Shown piece after piece: positions 1 to 8,427 of a DNA stretch of 64,000 nt. Under the pieces are notes generated by a model. The model was given only the letters and a program-made list of their open reading frames with translations. It was not told the DNA's origin and made no database searches. The translations under genes and the position numbers were made by a program. Numbering within the stretch: the stretch's first letter is position 1; each line of letters starts with the position of its first letter. The DNA lies in assembly GCF_014199535.1 (NCBI RefSeq), contig NZ_JACHNV010000002.1:496001-560000 (forward strand), given 5' to 3'. Source of the DNA: Hymenobacter latericoloratus. GTDB taxonomy: Bacteria > Bacteroidota > Bacteroidia > Cytophagales > Hymenobacteraceae.

Positions 1-893
1 GCCTGCACTTCGCCGGGGGCATCTTCACCAACCTTACCCACGACCACCTCGACTACCACGGCACCTTCGACGCCTACCTCAAGGCCAAGAAGGGCTTCTT
101 CGACCAGCTGCCCAAGTCGGCCTTTGCCCTGACCAACCAGGACGACAAGCGCGGCCCGGTGATGCTGCAGAACGTGGCGGGCCGCCGCGAAACCTATTCG
201 CTGCGTAATGCCGCCACCTTCCGCGGCCGCCTGATTGAAAACGCCGTGCACGGCCTTCACTTGGAAGTGGATGGTAGGGAAGTGCAGTTTCGTCTGATTG
301 GCGTCTTCAACGCCTACAACCTGCTGGCCATCTACGGCGCCGCCGTGCTGCTAGGGGAGGAGCCCACCGAGGTGCTAACGGTACTGTCGGGGCTGACCTC
401 GGCGCCGGGGCGGTTCGAGCCGGTGGTGTCGCCGAAAAACCGGATTACCGGCATCGTGGACTATGCCCACACCCCCGACGCCCTGGAAAACGTGCTGCAA
501 ACCATTGCCGACATCCGCCAGCCCAGCCAGCAGGTGATTGCGGTAGTGGGCTGCGGCGGCAACCGCGACGGGGCCAAGCGCCCCGTCATGGCCCGCCTGG
601 CCGTTCAGCTCTCCGACCGCGCCGTGCTCACCTCCGACAACCCGCGCTTCGAGGACCCCAACGATATTCTGGCCCAGATGCAGGCCGGCGTGCCTACCGA
701 GAACCAGGGCAAAGTCCTGACCATTGCCGACCGGCGCGAAGCCATCAAGACGGCCGTAGCCCTGGCCCAGCCCGGCGACATTGTGCTGGTAGCCGGCAAA
801 GGCCACGAAACCTACCAGGAAATTAAAGGGGTGAAAACCGACTTCGACGACAAGCAGGTGCTTACCGAAATGTTCGGGTTATTAGGCAAATAG
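1..893 (+). CDS. murE: MurE, UDP-MurNAc-tripeptide ligase (5' end outside window)
   Basis: The reading frame is open from the left edge, so only the C-terminal 296 residues are present. MurE adds the third amino acid to UDP-MurNAc-L-Ala-D-Glu in the cytoplasm. The visible part starts in the central ATP-binding domain with THDHLDYH, followed by the conserved TPDALENVL region, and ends in the C-terminal ligase domain. That domain has the DNPR motif (SDNPRFEDP), which in known MurE enzymes selects meso-diaminopimelate, and the KGHE motif near the end. This predicts DAP-type peptidoglycan. It is the first gene seen of a dcw cluster that runs to ftsZ. An ATG exists in frame at 159, but the family match extends well upstream of it, so that is not the start. 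Confidence 0.97.
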   Translation, partial: LHFAGGIFTNLTHDHLDYHGTFDAYLKAKKGFFDQLPKSAFALTNQDDKRGPVMLQNVAGRRETYSLRNAATFRGRLIENAVHGLHLEVDGREVQFRLIGVFNAYNLLAIYGAAVLLGEEPTEVLTVLSGLTSAPGRFEPVVSPKNRITGIVDYAHTPDALENVLQTIADIRQPSQQVIAVVGCGGNRDGAKRPVMARLAVQLSDRAVLTSDNPRFEDPNDILAQMQAGVPTENQGKVLTIADRREAIKTAVALAQPGDIVLVAGKGHETYQEIKGVKTDFDDKQVLTEMFGLLGK

Positions 894-927
894 CGCTGAA
901 TAATCCAAAATACGCACAAACGCAACG

Positions 928-958
928 TTTGACCAGCTTTAAAAAACCTGAACCTTTG
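928..958 (+). promoter_or_regulatory. Predicted Bacteroidetes-type promoter for mraY
   Basis: TTTG at 928-931 is followed after 19 bases by AACCTTTG at 951-958. The known Bacteroidetes consensus is TTTG, 19-21 bases, then TAnnTTTG, so only the first base of the -7 box deviates. Initiation near 965 would give a leader of roughly 40 bases to the mraY ATG. This would be an internal promoter of the dcw cluster, after murE. The call rests on pattern only. Confidence 0.55.
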
Positions 959-1002
959 CAGCTTGGCTACCCTCTGAACCCCAACTGCTGACCCTCGCGC
1001 CC

Positions 1003-2223
1003 ATGCTCTATTACCTCTTTGACTACCTCTACAAAGTGCACCACCTGCCGGGCGCGGGTGTGTTTCAGTACATTTCCTTTCGGGCGGCGCTGGCGGTAGT
1101 TACCTCGCTTATCATCGCGCAGTTCTTTGGCGCGCCGCTTATCCGGGCGCTGCAGCGCAAGCAAATCGGCGAGACGGTGCGCGACCTGGGCCTGCAGGGC
1201 CAGATTGAAAAGAAAGGTACCCCCACCATGGGCGGGCTCATCATTCTGCTGGCCATTCTGGTGCCGGTGCTGCTCTTCGCCAAGCTCGACAATATCTATA
1301 TCGTGCTGATGCTGCTGAGCACGGTGTGGCTGGGGCTGATTGGCTTCGTGGATGACTATATTAAGGTAGTGAAGAAGGACAAGGAGGGCCTGGCCGGACG
1401 GTTCAAGGTACTGGGGCAGGTAGGACTGGGCATCACGGTGGGCTGGGTGCTGTTCTTCTCCAACGACGTGACCGTGCGCCAGTACGCCCTGCCCAACGGC
1501 TCCTTCTCGGCTGTGGATGCCAGTACCGTGTACCAGGATGTGAAGCTGATGATTACCACGGTGCCCTTCCTAAAAAACAACGAGCTGAACTACGGCGACC
1601 TGTTTGCCACCGCCGGCGACTTCTTTAATGAGTACTACGCCTTCTTCTACATTCCCATCGTCATCCTGATTATCACGGCCGTGAGCAACGGGGCCAACAT
1701 CACCGATGGCCTCGACGGGCTGGCGGCGGGCACCTCGGCCATCATCGGCATTACGCTGGCTATCTTCTGCTTTGTAAGCGGTAACGCTCTGCTGGCCGAC
1801 TACCTCGACGTGATGTTCATTCCCAACTCGGGGGAGCTGGTAATCTTCTGCACCGCCTTTGTGGGGGCTTGCGTGGGCTTCCTGTGGTACAATTCCTACC
1901 CCGCCCAGGTGTTCATGGGCGACACCGGCTCCCTGGCTATTGGCGGCATTATTGCGGTGCTGGCCATCATCGTGCGCAAAGAGTTGCTGATTCCGGTGCT
2001 GTGCGGGGTGTTTCTCATTGAGAACCTTTCGGTTATGGTGCAGGTGAGCTACTTTAAGTACACCAAGCGCAAGTACGGCGAAGGTCGCCGCCTGCTGCGC
2101 ATGTCGCCCTTGCACCACCACTACCAGAAGCTGGGCTACCACGAATCGAAAATCGTGTCCCGCTTCTGGATTGTCAGCATCATGCTGGCTGTCCTGACGC
2201 TGGTTACTCTCAAATTGCGCTAA
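1003..2223 (+). CDS. mraY: MraY, phospho-MurNAc-pentapeptide transferase
   Basis: MraY transfers phospho-MurNAc-pentapeptide from UDP to undecaprenyl phosphate, giving lipid I at the inner face of the cytoplasmic membrane. The protein has about ten hydrophobic segments. It shows the family motifs TPTMGG (residues 73-78), FVDDYIK (115-121), [12 protein letters not shown] (232-243), FMGDTGSL and the late HHHYQ. At 406 residues it is longer than the usual ~360. The extra length is an insertion at about residues 153-210, between membrane segments, of the kind found in Bacteroidetes MraY. It follows murE and precedes murD, as in other dcw clusters of the phylum. The start is the ATG 40 bases after a good promoter. 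Confidence 0.98.
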   Translation: MLYYLFDYLYKVHHLPGAGVFQYISFRAALAVVTSLIIAQFFGAPLIRALQRKQIGETVRDLGLQGQIEKKGTPTMGGLIILLAILVPVLLFAKLDNIYIVLMLLSTVWLGLIGFVDDYIKVVKKDKEGLAGRFKVLGQVGLGITVGWVLFFSNDVTVRQYALPNGSFSAVDASTVYQDVKLMITTVPFLKNNELNYGDLFATAGDFFNEYYAFFYIPIVILIITAVSNGANITDGLDGLAAGTSAIIGITLAIFCFVSGNALLADYLDVMFIPNSGELVIFCTAFVGACVGFLWYNSYPAQVFMGDTGSLAIGGIIAVLAIIVRKELLIPVLCGVFLIENLSVMVQVSYFKYTKRKYGEGRRLLRMSPLHHHYQKLGYHESKIVSRFWIVSIMLAVLTLVTLKLR

Positions 2224-2229
2224 TGATGG

Positions 2230-2320
2230 TTCCCGCAGAGGAGCGCAGTGGTTTCGGGGAGGTTCGCAGAAGAACGTCCTCCGCGAGCCTCCCCGAAACC
2301 TCTGCGCTCCTCTGCGGGAA
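2230..2320. repeat. Long palindrome between mraY and murD
   Basis: Arms at 2230-2262 and 2288-2320 are 33 bases each and pair with one mismatch. The left arm starts TTCCCGCAGAGGAGCGCAG. Imperfect pairing continues inward to a loop of about three bases. The element fills most of the 115-base spacer and starts six bases after the mraY stop. It has no T-run, and the cluster continues downstream, so it is not an ordinary terminator. Confidence 0.85.
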
Positions 2321-2338
2321 ATCTATAAAGAACGAATC

Positions 2339-3712
2339 ATGCACTACGTCATTTTAGGAGCCGCGGAAAGTGGGGTAGGAGCTGCGCTGCTGGCGCAGGC
2401 CAAAGGCCACACCGTATTCGTGTCGGATAAAAGCCCGATTCAGGAGCGTTACAAGCAGAAGCTGACGCAGGCTGGTATTCCCTTCGAGGAAAACCAGCAC
2501 ACGCTGGAGGAGATTCTGCGGGCCGATGAGGTAGTGAAAAGCCCCGGCATTCCGGAAAAAGCCCCGGTCATTCAGGCCCTGCGCGCCCAGAATACGCCCA
2601 TTATTTCAGAAATCGAGCTGGCCGGGCGCTACACCAAGGCCCAGTGCATCTGCATTACCGGTACCAACGGCAAAACCACCACCACCCTGCTCACCTACCA
2701 TCTGCTGAAGGAGGCGGGGCTGAGCGTGGGCCTGGCCGGCAACGTGGGCTACTCCCTGGCCGAGCAGGTAATGGAGGACCAGCACGAGTACTACGTGGTG
2801 GAGTTAAGCTCTTTTCAGCTCGATGACACCTACGAGTTTCAGCCCTGGGTGTCGGTGCTGCTCAACATCACCCCCGACCACCTTGACCGGTACGGCTACT
2901 CCCTGGAACAGTACGCCCAGGCCAAGCTGCGCATCACCCAGAGCCAGGACAGCGAGCAGTACTTCATCTACAACGCCGACGACGAGAATATTCAGCGCTA
3001 CTTCCCGGCGGCGCTGCGGCCCGTAATTCAGCTGCCGTTCAGCCTGCATCGCCGCCCCGATTTTCAGCTGGCCGGCTACTACACCCGCGAGGACTGCCTG
3101 TGCACCAACTTGGTGCCCGGCCTGGGCCTCGACGGGGAGGAAGTCAGCGTGGCCGGCTCGCCCCTGATTGGGCAGCACAACCGCCAGAACATGCTGGCCG
3201 CTGTGCTCTGCGCCCGCATTGCGGGCCTCTCGGCCGAGCAGATTGAAGCCGGCCTGGCCTCTTTCCGCAACGCCGACCACCGCCTGCAGCCCGTGGGCGA
3301 GGTAGGCGGCGCTACCTTCATCAACGACAGCAAGGCCACCAACGTGGAGGCCGCCTGGTACGCCCTCGACGGCATTCGGGAGCCCATCATCTGGATTGCC
3401 GGCGGCACCGACAAAGGCAACGACTACACGACGCTGATTCCGCTGGCCAAGTCGCGGGTGAAGGCCCTGATTTGCCTGGGCGTGGACAACGAGAAGCTGA
3501 AAGCCAGCTTTGGCGGCGTAGTGCCTCACCTGGAGGAAACCCAGAGCGTAACCCAGGCCGTGCAGCGCGCCGCCGCGCTGGCCGCCCCCGGCGACGTAGT
3601 GCTGCTCTCGCCCGCCTGCGCTTCCTTCGACTTGTTCCGCAACTACGAGGACCGGGGCCGGCAGTTTACGGCGGCCGTAGCCGCGCTGCAGGAACAGCAA
3701 ACCTCTAACTAA
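2339..3712 (+). CDS. murD: MurD, UDP-MurNAc-L-alanine:D-glutamate ligase
   Basis: MurD adds D-glutamate to UDP-MurNAc-L-alanine in the cytoplasm with ATP. The 457 residues are normal for the family. An N-terminal Rossmann-like domain (about 1-95) is followed by the ATP-binding P-loop GTNGKTTTT (108-116). After it come the central-domain motif NITPDHLDRY and the C-terminal motifs HRLQPVG and NDSKATN, which bind and position the nucleotide. The ATG follows the palindromic spacer directly and the first residues (MHYVILGAAESG) begin the fold, so the start is secure. It lies between mraY and ftsW. Confidence 0.98.
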   Translation: MHYVILGAAESGVGAALLAQAKGHTVFVSDKSPIQERYKQKLTQAGIPFEENQHTLEEILRADEVVKSPGIPEKAPVIQALRAQNTPIISEIELAGRYTKAQCICITGTNGKTTTTLLTYHLLKEAGLSVGLAGNVGYSLAEQVMEDQHEYYVVELSSFQLDDTYEFQPWVSVLLNITPDHLDRYGYSLEQYAQAKLRITQSQDSEQYFIYNADDENIQRYFPAALRPVIQLPFSLHRRPDFQLAGYYTREDCLCTNLVPGLGLDGEEVSVAGSPLIGQHNRQNMLAAVLCARIAGLSAEQIEAGLASFRNADHRLQPVGEVGGATFINDSKATNVEAAWYALDGIREPIIWIAGGTDKGNDYTTLIPLAKSRVKALICLGVDNEKLKASFGGVVPHLEETQSVTQAVQRAAALAAPGDVVLLSPACASFDLFRNYEDRGRQFTAAVAALQEQQTSN

Positions 3713-3740
3713 GCCGCCGGGGGTAGCCGGCCGGCAAGCT

Positions 3741-3764
3741 ACCTCACCACCTCACCACTTCACC
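3741..3764 (+). repeat. Short CACC-rich tandem spacer repeat
   Basis: The spacer between murD and ftsW ends with a run built from CCTCACCA units, just before the ftsW ATG. A similar run occurs at 55812-55838 in front of the 3' end of another gene. It has no clear dyad symmetry and no known role. Confidence 0.5.
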
Positions 3765-3766
3765 GT

Positions 3767-4945
3767 ATGGAACCTGTTACCAATTGGCTGCGGCAGAATC
3801 TGAAGGGTGACCCCGTGCTGTGGGGCATCGTGCTGCTGTTCTCGTTTATTTCCATTGCCGTGGTGTACTCGGCCACGGGTACGCTGGCCTATAAGAAAAT
3901 GGGCGGCAACACGGAGTACTTCCTCTTCAAGCACACCAGTCTGATTTTCGTGGGCCTGTTTTTTATGTGGCTGGCCCACCGCATCGACTACCGCTACTAC
4001 TCCCGCCTCTCGCTCTACGCCCTGCTCATTTCGGTGCCCCTGCTCATCTTCACCTTCATCATGGGCGGTGAAGTAAATGGCGCTTCCCGCTGGCTGACTA
4101 TTCCGGTTATCAACCAAACCTTCCAGCCCTCCGACTTAGCCAAGCTGGCCCTGATTTCGCACCTGGCTTCTATGCTTAGTCGTCGTCAGCAGCATGTTGA
4201 AGACTTCAAGAATACCCTGCTACCGGTTATAATATGGGTCGGCGTTATCTGCGGGCTGATTATTCTATCCAATGCCTCCACAGCAGTGCTGCTGTTTGCT
4301 ACCTGCTTGCTGCTAATGTTTATTGGCCGGGTGCCGCTCAAGCATATGATGCTTACCGTGCTGATTGTAATGACCTTAGGCGGCGTGGCCCTGACGGTAG
4401 GGCAGCGGTGGGGTACGGTGAAATCCCGCATTGAAAGCTTCACCGATAAGAGCAAGCCGGTGCCCTTCCAGCTAGAGCACGCCTACATCGCCGAGGCCAC
4501 GGGCGGGCTGTTCGGCAAGGGACCTGGCAAGAGCACGGAGCGCAACATCATGCCCCACCCGTACTCCGACTTTATCTACGCCATCATCATTGAGGAGTAC
4601 GGCCTGTTCGGGGGGGTAGTCGTCTTGTTTCTCTACCTGGCGTTCCTGTATCGGGGGCTGAAAACGGTAATCAACAGTTACGGGGCCTTCGGGGGGTTGC
4701 TTTCGGCGGGGCTGAGTTTTAGCCTAGTCTTGCAGGCCATGGTGAACATGGGCGTGGCCGTGGGCCTGGGCCCGATTACCGGCCTGCCGCTACCCCTGCT
4801 GAGCATGGGTGGCACTTCCCTGATTTTCACCGGTATCAGCATCGGGATTATTCTGGCCGTGAGCCGAGGCGAGCGGGAAATCCGGCCTATGGTAGGCGAA
4901 CCCGAAGACACGGCCCGCATTCCGCGGGTGTCGCAGTACGCGTAA
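3767..4945 (+). CDS. ftsW: FtsW, SEDS-family septal peptidoglycan glycosyltransferase
   Basis: FtsW polymerises lipid II into glycan at the septum together with its partner class B transpeptidase. The 392-residue protein is mostly hydrophobic, with about ten membrane segments, and carries the SEDS signatures: NGASRWL after the third segment, QPSDLAK, and the late GLPLPLLSMGGTS. Its place between murD and murG supports FtsW rather than the paralogue RodA. The start ATG follows the CACC repeat. No membrane segment is missing. Confidence 0.97.
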   Translation: MEPVTNWLRQNLKGDPVLWGIVLLFSFISIAVVYSATGTLAYKKMGGNTEYFLFKHTSLIFVGLFFMWLAHRIDYRYYSRLSLYALLISVPLLIFTFIMGGEVNGASRWLTIPVINQTFQPSDLAKLALISHLASMLSRRQQHVEDFKNTLLPVIIWVGVICGLIILSNASTAVLLFATCLLLMFIGRVPLKHMMLTVLIVMTLGGVALTVGQRWGTVKSRIESFTDKSKPVPFQLEHAYIAEATGGLFGKGPGKSTERNIMPHPYSDFIYAIIIEEYGLFGGVVVLFLYLAFLYRGLKTVINSYGAFGGLLSAGLSFSLVLQAMVNMGVAVGLGPITGLPLPLLSMGGTSLIFTGISIGIILAVSRGEREIRPMVGEPEDTARIPRVSQYA

Positions 4946-4951
4946 ATAGTG

Positions 4952-5018
4952 GCTGTTAGCTGATGGTTGTTGGCCATTGGCTTTTGCACCGAAAAGCTAT
5001 CAGCCATCAGCTAACAGC
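4952..5018. repeat. Palindrome between ftsW and murG
   Basis: GCTGTTAGCTGATGG (4952-4966) and its perfect complement (5004-5018) form a 15-bp stem. An inner hairpin GGCTTTT/AAAAGCT is nested within it. The whole element sits between the ftsW stop and the murG ATG at 5025 and ends about six bases before it, so it could mask the murG start in the mRNA. There is no terminal T-run. Confidence 0.85.
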
Positions 5019-5024
5019 TTAACA

Positions 5025-6125
5025 ATGAAGCTAATCATATCCGGCGGGGGTACCGGCGGGCACATTTTTCCGGCCGTAGCCATTGCCAACGAGGTGCGTC
5101 GCCGTCATCCCGACGCGGAAATTTTGTTTGTGGGCGCCAACGGCCGCATGGAGATGACCCGCGTGCCAGAGGCCGGCTACGAGATTGTGGGCCTTGACAT
5201 TACGGGGTTGCAGCGCAGCTTATCGCCCCAAAACCTGCTGTTCCCCATCCGGTTGATGCGCGCCGTGCGCAAGGCCGGCAAGCTCATTGACATGTTCAAG
5301 CCCGACGCTGTAGTAGGGGTAGGGGGCTACGCCTCAGCTCCCGTGCTGCTGGCCGCTACCTCCCGCGGCATCCCCGCCCTAATTCAGGAGCAGAATTCCT
5401 ACGCCGGCTTGGTGAACAAGCTGCTGGCCCGGCGCGTGCAGCGCATCTGCGTGGCGTACGAGGGCATGGAGGAGTTCTTTCCCGCCGACCGGCTGGTGCT
5501 CACCGGCAACCCTGTGCGCACCGAAATTGCCGACGGGCAGCGGGCCGAGGCCCTACCATTTTTCGGTCTGGACCCTGCCCGCCCGGTGCTGCTGGTAATT
5601 GGCGGCAGCCTGGGGGCCCGCACCCTCAACCAGGCCACGGCCGCCGCGCTGCCGCGCCTGCAGGAAGCAGGGGTGCAGCTGCTCTGGCAGACGGGCAAAG
5701 CGTACTACCCCCAGGCCCAGGAGCAAGCCGCTCCCTTCGCGGCTCGTAACCTGCAGGCCCTGGAGTTTGTACGCCGCATGGATTTGGCCTACGCCGCCGC
5801 CGATGTGGTGGTTAGCCGGGCCGGGGCTTTGTCGGTGTCGGAGCTGTGCCTGACCGGCAAGCCTAGCATTCTGGTGCCCTCGCCCAATGTGGCCGAAGAC
5901 CACCAAACCAAGAACGCCCTGGCCCTCACGCGCCAGGATGCCGCCCTGCTGGTCCGCGACGCCGACGCGGCTGCCACCCTCTACGACCAGGCCCTGGCCT
6001 TGCTCCAGGACCCCGCCCGGCAGCGGCAGCTGGCCGCCAACATCCGGGCGCTGGCCCGGCCCCGGGCCACGGCTACCATCGTGGATGAGCTGGAAAAGCT
6101 GCTGCCCGCCACCGTCCGTTCCTAA
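5025..6125 (+). CDS. murG: MurG, lipid II synthase
   Basis: MurG transfers GlcNAc from UDP-GlcNAc to lipid I on the inner membrane face. The 366-residue protein starts MKLIISGGGTGGHIFPA, the family's N-terminal glycine-rich loop. It continues with GVGGYASAP, the EQNSYAG segment, and in the C-terminal domain GGSLGA and the SRAGALSVSEL donor-binding region. The frame is open upstream to 4977, but those extra 16 residues come from the palindromic spacer, and the conserved fold begins at the ATG at 5025. It is followed after 27 bases by murC. Confidence 0.98.
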   Translation: MKLIISGGGTGGHIFPAVAIANEVRRRHPDAEILFVGANGRMEMTRVPEAGYEIVGLDITGLQRSLSPQNLLFPIRLMRAVRKAGKLIDMFKPDAVVGVGGYASAPVLLAATSRGIPALIQEQNSYAGLVNKLLARRVQRICVAYEGMEEFFPADRLVLTGNPVRTEIADGQRAEALPFFGLDPARPVLLVIGGSLGARTLNQATAAALPRLQEAGVQLLWQTGKAYYPQAQEQAAPFAARNLQALEFVRRMDLAYAAADVVVSRAGALSVSELCLTGKPSILVPSPNVAEDHQTKNALALTRQDAALLVRDADAAATLYDQALALLQDPARQRQLAANIRALARPRATATIVDELEKLLPATVRS

Positions 6126-6152
6126 GTACTACCCCTTACCAACTCCTCGACC

Positions 6153-7595
6153 TTGAACCCTGTTGCGGCTTTTCCTCACGTATTCTTCCTGGGCATCGGC
6201 GGCATCGGCATGTCGGCGCTGGCCCGCTGGTTCCAGGCCAACGGCCACTCCGTTAGTGGCTACGACAAAACGCCTACCCCCCTAACGGAAGCTCTGAGCG
6301 CCGAAGGTATAGCCGTGCACTACGAGGACGCGGTAGCCAACATTCCGGTTGAGGTGCGCCAGAACTCCGCCCAAACGTTGGTCGTCCTGACCCCGGCCAT
6401 CCCCCAGGACCACCAGGAGTGGGCTTGGCTGCGGGAGCAGGGCTACGATATCCGCAAGCGCAGCCAGGTGCTGGGTCTGCTCACCCAGGGCCGCCCGACC
6501 ATTGCCGTGGCCGGCACCCACGGCAAAACTACCACCAGCAGCATGGTGGCCCACCTGCTACACCACGCCGGCGTACCCAGCGCGGCCTTCCTGGGGGGCA
6601 TTGCCGTCAACCTCGGCTCGAACCTGCTGCTACCCCCTGCTTCGGCCCCAACCGCCACTACGCCAGTAGTTGTGGAGGCGGATGAGTACGACCGGAGCTT
6701 TCTGACCTTATTTCCTACGGTGGCCATCGTCACAAGCACCGACGCCGACCACCTCGACATTTACGGCCACAAAGAAGCTCTGGTGGAGTCGTTCCGGCAG
6801 TTTGTGGGGCAGATTCAGCCCGGCGGCACCCTCATCATCAACCACACGGCCGACCCCAGCGTGGCAGCCGCCGCGCCGGCCGGGGTGCAGGTGATCCGCT
6901 ATGGCCTCTCGCCGGAGCAGGGCCCGGAACTGTACGCCGACCACATTACGGCCGAAGGCCACCGGTTCCGCTTTAACCTGCACGGCCCGCAAGGTTCGGT
7001 GGAAGAGCTTGAACTGGCCGTGCCGGGCTACCACAATGTCGAGAATATGCTGGCCGCCGCCTGCGTGGCGCAGCTCCATGGCCTCTCGGCGGCGCAGCTG
7101 CAGTCGGCTGTGGCTGCCTACCGGGGCGTAAAACGGCGCTTCGAATTTATTCTCACGGCCGGTACGCCCGGCAAGCCCAAGGTGTACGTGGATGATTACG
7201 CCCACCACCCACGCGAAATTGAGGCGTTTCTCCGTTCTCTGCGGGCGCTGTACCCGGGCCGGCAGCTGCGGGTAGTGTTCCAGCCCCATCTGTTCAGCCG
7301 CACCCGCGACTTCGCGCCGGGATTCGCTGAGAGCCTGAGCCTTGCCGATGAGGTAGTGCTGCTGGATATCTACCCGGCGCGGGAGCTGCCCATGCCCGGC
7401 GTAACGTCGGAATTAATTTTATCCCAAATAACCGCCCCCGTAAAATCTCTCCAGACAAAAGAAGAAATTTTGCGGAATGCCGAAACCAATCCGAATTTTG
7501 ACGTATTAGCCACCGTCGGGGCCGGAGATATTGACCAGTTGGTGCCTAGATTAAGGAATATTTTGAATCTTCGCTGGAATGGAGCTGAAGCGTAA
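6153..7595 (+). CDS. murC: MurC, UDP-MurNAc:L-alanine ligase
   Basis: MurC adds the first amino acid of the stem peptide. The 480 residues show the N-terminal UDP-binding motif GIGGIGMSALA (14-24), the P-loop GTHGKTTTSS (121-130), the EADEYDRSF region, and DDYAHHPREI in the C-terminal domain. The start is a TTG at 6153. No ATG fits, because the glycine-rich motif begins only a few residues later. The last 17 bases overlap the start of ftsQ, which implies translational coupling. Confidence 0.97.
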   Translation: MNPVAAFPHVFFLGIGGIGMSALARWFQANGHSVSGYDKTPTPLTEALSAEGIAVHYEDAVANIPVEVRQNSAQTLVVLTPAIPQDHQEWAWLREQGYDIRKRSQVLGLLTQGRPTIAVAGTHGKTTTSSMVAHLLHHAGVPSAAFLGGIAVNLGSNLLLPPASAPTATTPVVVEADEYDRSFLTLFPTVAIVTSTDADHLDIYGHKEALVESFRQFVGQIQPGGTLIINHTADPSVAAAAPAGVQVIRYGLSPEQGPELYADHITAEGHRFRFNLHGPQGSVEELELAVPGYHNVENMLAAACVAQLHGLSAAQLQSAVAAYRGVKRRFEFILTAGTPGKPKVYVDDYAHHPREIEAFLRSLRALYPGRQLRVVFQPHLFSRTRDFAPGFAESLSLADEVVLLDIYPARELPMPGVTSELILSQITAPVKSLQTKEEILRNAETNPNFDVLATVGAGDIDQLVPRLRNILNLRWNGAEA

Positions 7596-8343
7596 AGCCA
7601 ATAACCTACTGTTTGCTACGGGCTGCCTGGTGCTGCTAATTGCGCTGGGTACCTTTGCAGCCGTGCGCCAGGCTACCCGGCCGGTAAACGGGGTTATTGT
7701 GTCCATCAGCAACGAGTTCAATAACTTCTTTATCAGTGAGCGGGAGGTGACCAGCCTGCTGACCCGCCACGGGGAAGACCGCCTGGAAGGTGCTTCCCCC
7801 GCCGACGTGGATCTGAAGGATCTGGAGGCCCGTCTTAAGGCCCACAGCTTTGTGAAGGAAGCGCAAGTGTACCGCGACCTGGCCGGCAACCTGCACGCCG
7901 ACGTGCGCCAGAACCGCCCCATTGCCCGCCTGGTGCACAGCGATACCCGTCGGGACAGCTACCTTGATGCCGACGGCCGCCGACTGCCCTTGTCGCCGCT
8001 GTTTACGGCCCGGGTAGTGCCCATTTCCCGGCTCGGAGGACAACCCCTGTCGGCCAGCTTTTTCCAGGACAGCACCGGCCGGCGCTACCTGGAGTTTTTG
8101 CGCTACATCGATGAAAAGCCTTTCTGGCGCGCCCAGGTAGCAGAAGTATTCGTTGAACCTAACGGCAAGCTCTCTTTTACCCAGCAAGTAGGCGACCAAC
8201 GTATTGAATTTGGCTTTCCTGAGAATATTTCGGAAAAATTTGCGAAACTGATGGTATTTTACCGTCAAATTCCCCCTGTTCTCGGCTGGGATACCTACCA
8301 TCGGGTCAACGTCGAGTTCAAAGACCAGATAATCTGCGAATAA
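7579..8343 (+). CDS. ftsQ: FtsQ-like cell division protein
   Basis: FtsQ is a bitopic division protein that links early and late divisome components. The 254 residues have a short cytoplasmic start, one membrane segment at about residues 8-31, and then a periplasmic domain. That domain has a POTRA-like stretch (about 40-115) ending in VYRDLAGNLHADVRQNRPIARL and the beta domain that usually follows. Sequence conservation in this family is low, so the call depends partly on the murC-ftsQ-ftsA context. The start overlaps the murC end by 17 bases. Confidence 0.93.
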   Translation: MELKRKANNLLFATGCLVLLIALGTFAAVRQATRPVNGVIVSISNEFNNFFISEREVTSLLTRHGEDRLEGASPADVDLKDLEARLKAHSFVKEAQVYRDLAGNLHADVRQNRPIARLVHSDTRRDSYLDADGRRLPLSPLFTARVVPISRLGGQPLSASFFQDSTGRRYLEFLRYIDEKPFWRAQVAEVFVEPNGKLSFTQQVGDQRIEFGFPENISEKFAKLMVFYRQIPPVLGWDTYHRVNVEFKDQIICE

Positions 8344-8358
8344 AACTATTGGTTTAAA

Positions 8359-8375
8359 GCGCTATCTTATAGCGC
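8359..8375. repeat. Small perfect hairpin upstream of ftsA
   Basis: GCGCTAT and ATAGCGC pair perfectly around a three-base loop, in the 84-base gap between ftsQ and ftsA. With a 7-bp stem and no T-run it is too weak for a terminator. A role as an operator is possible but unsupported. Confidence 0.35.
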
Positions 8376-8427
8376 ATTAAGCCGCCTACTTCCTGCAACC
8401 AACCGCAACTCTCTCGCCCTCCCTTCC

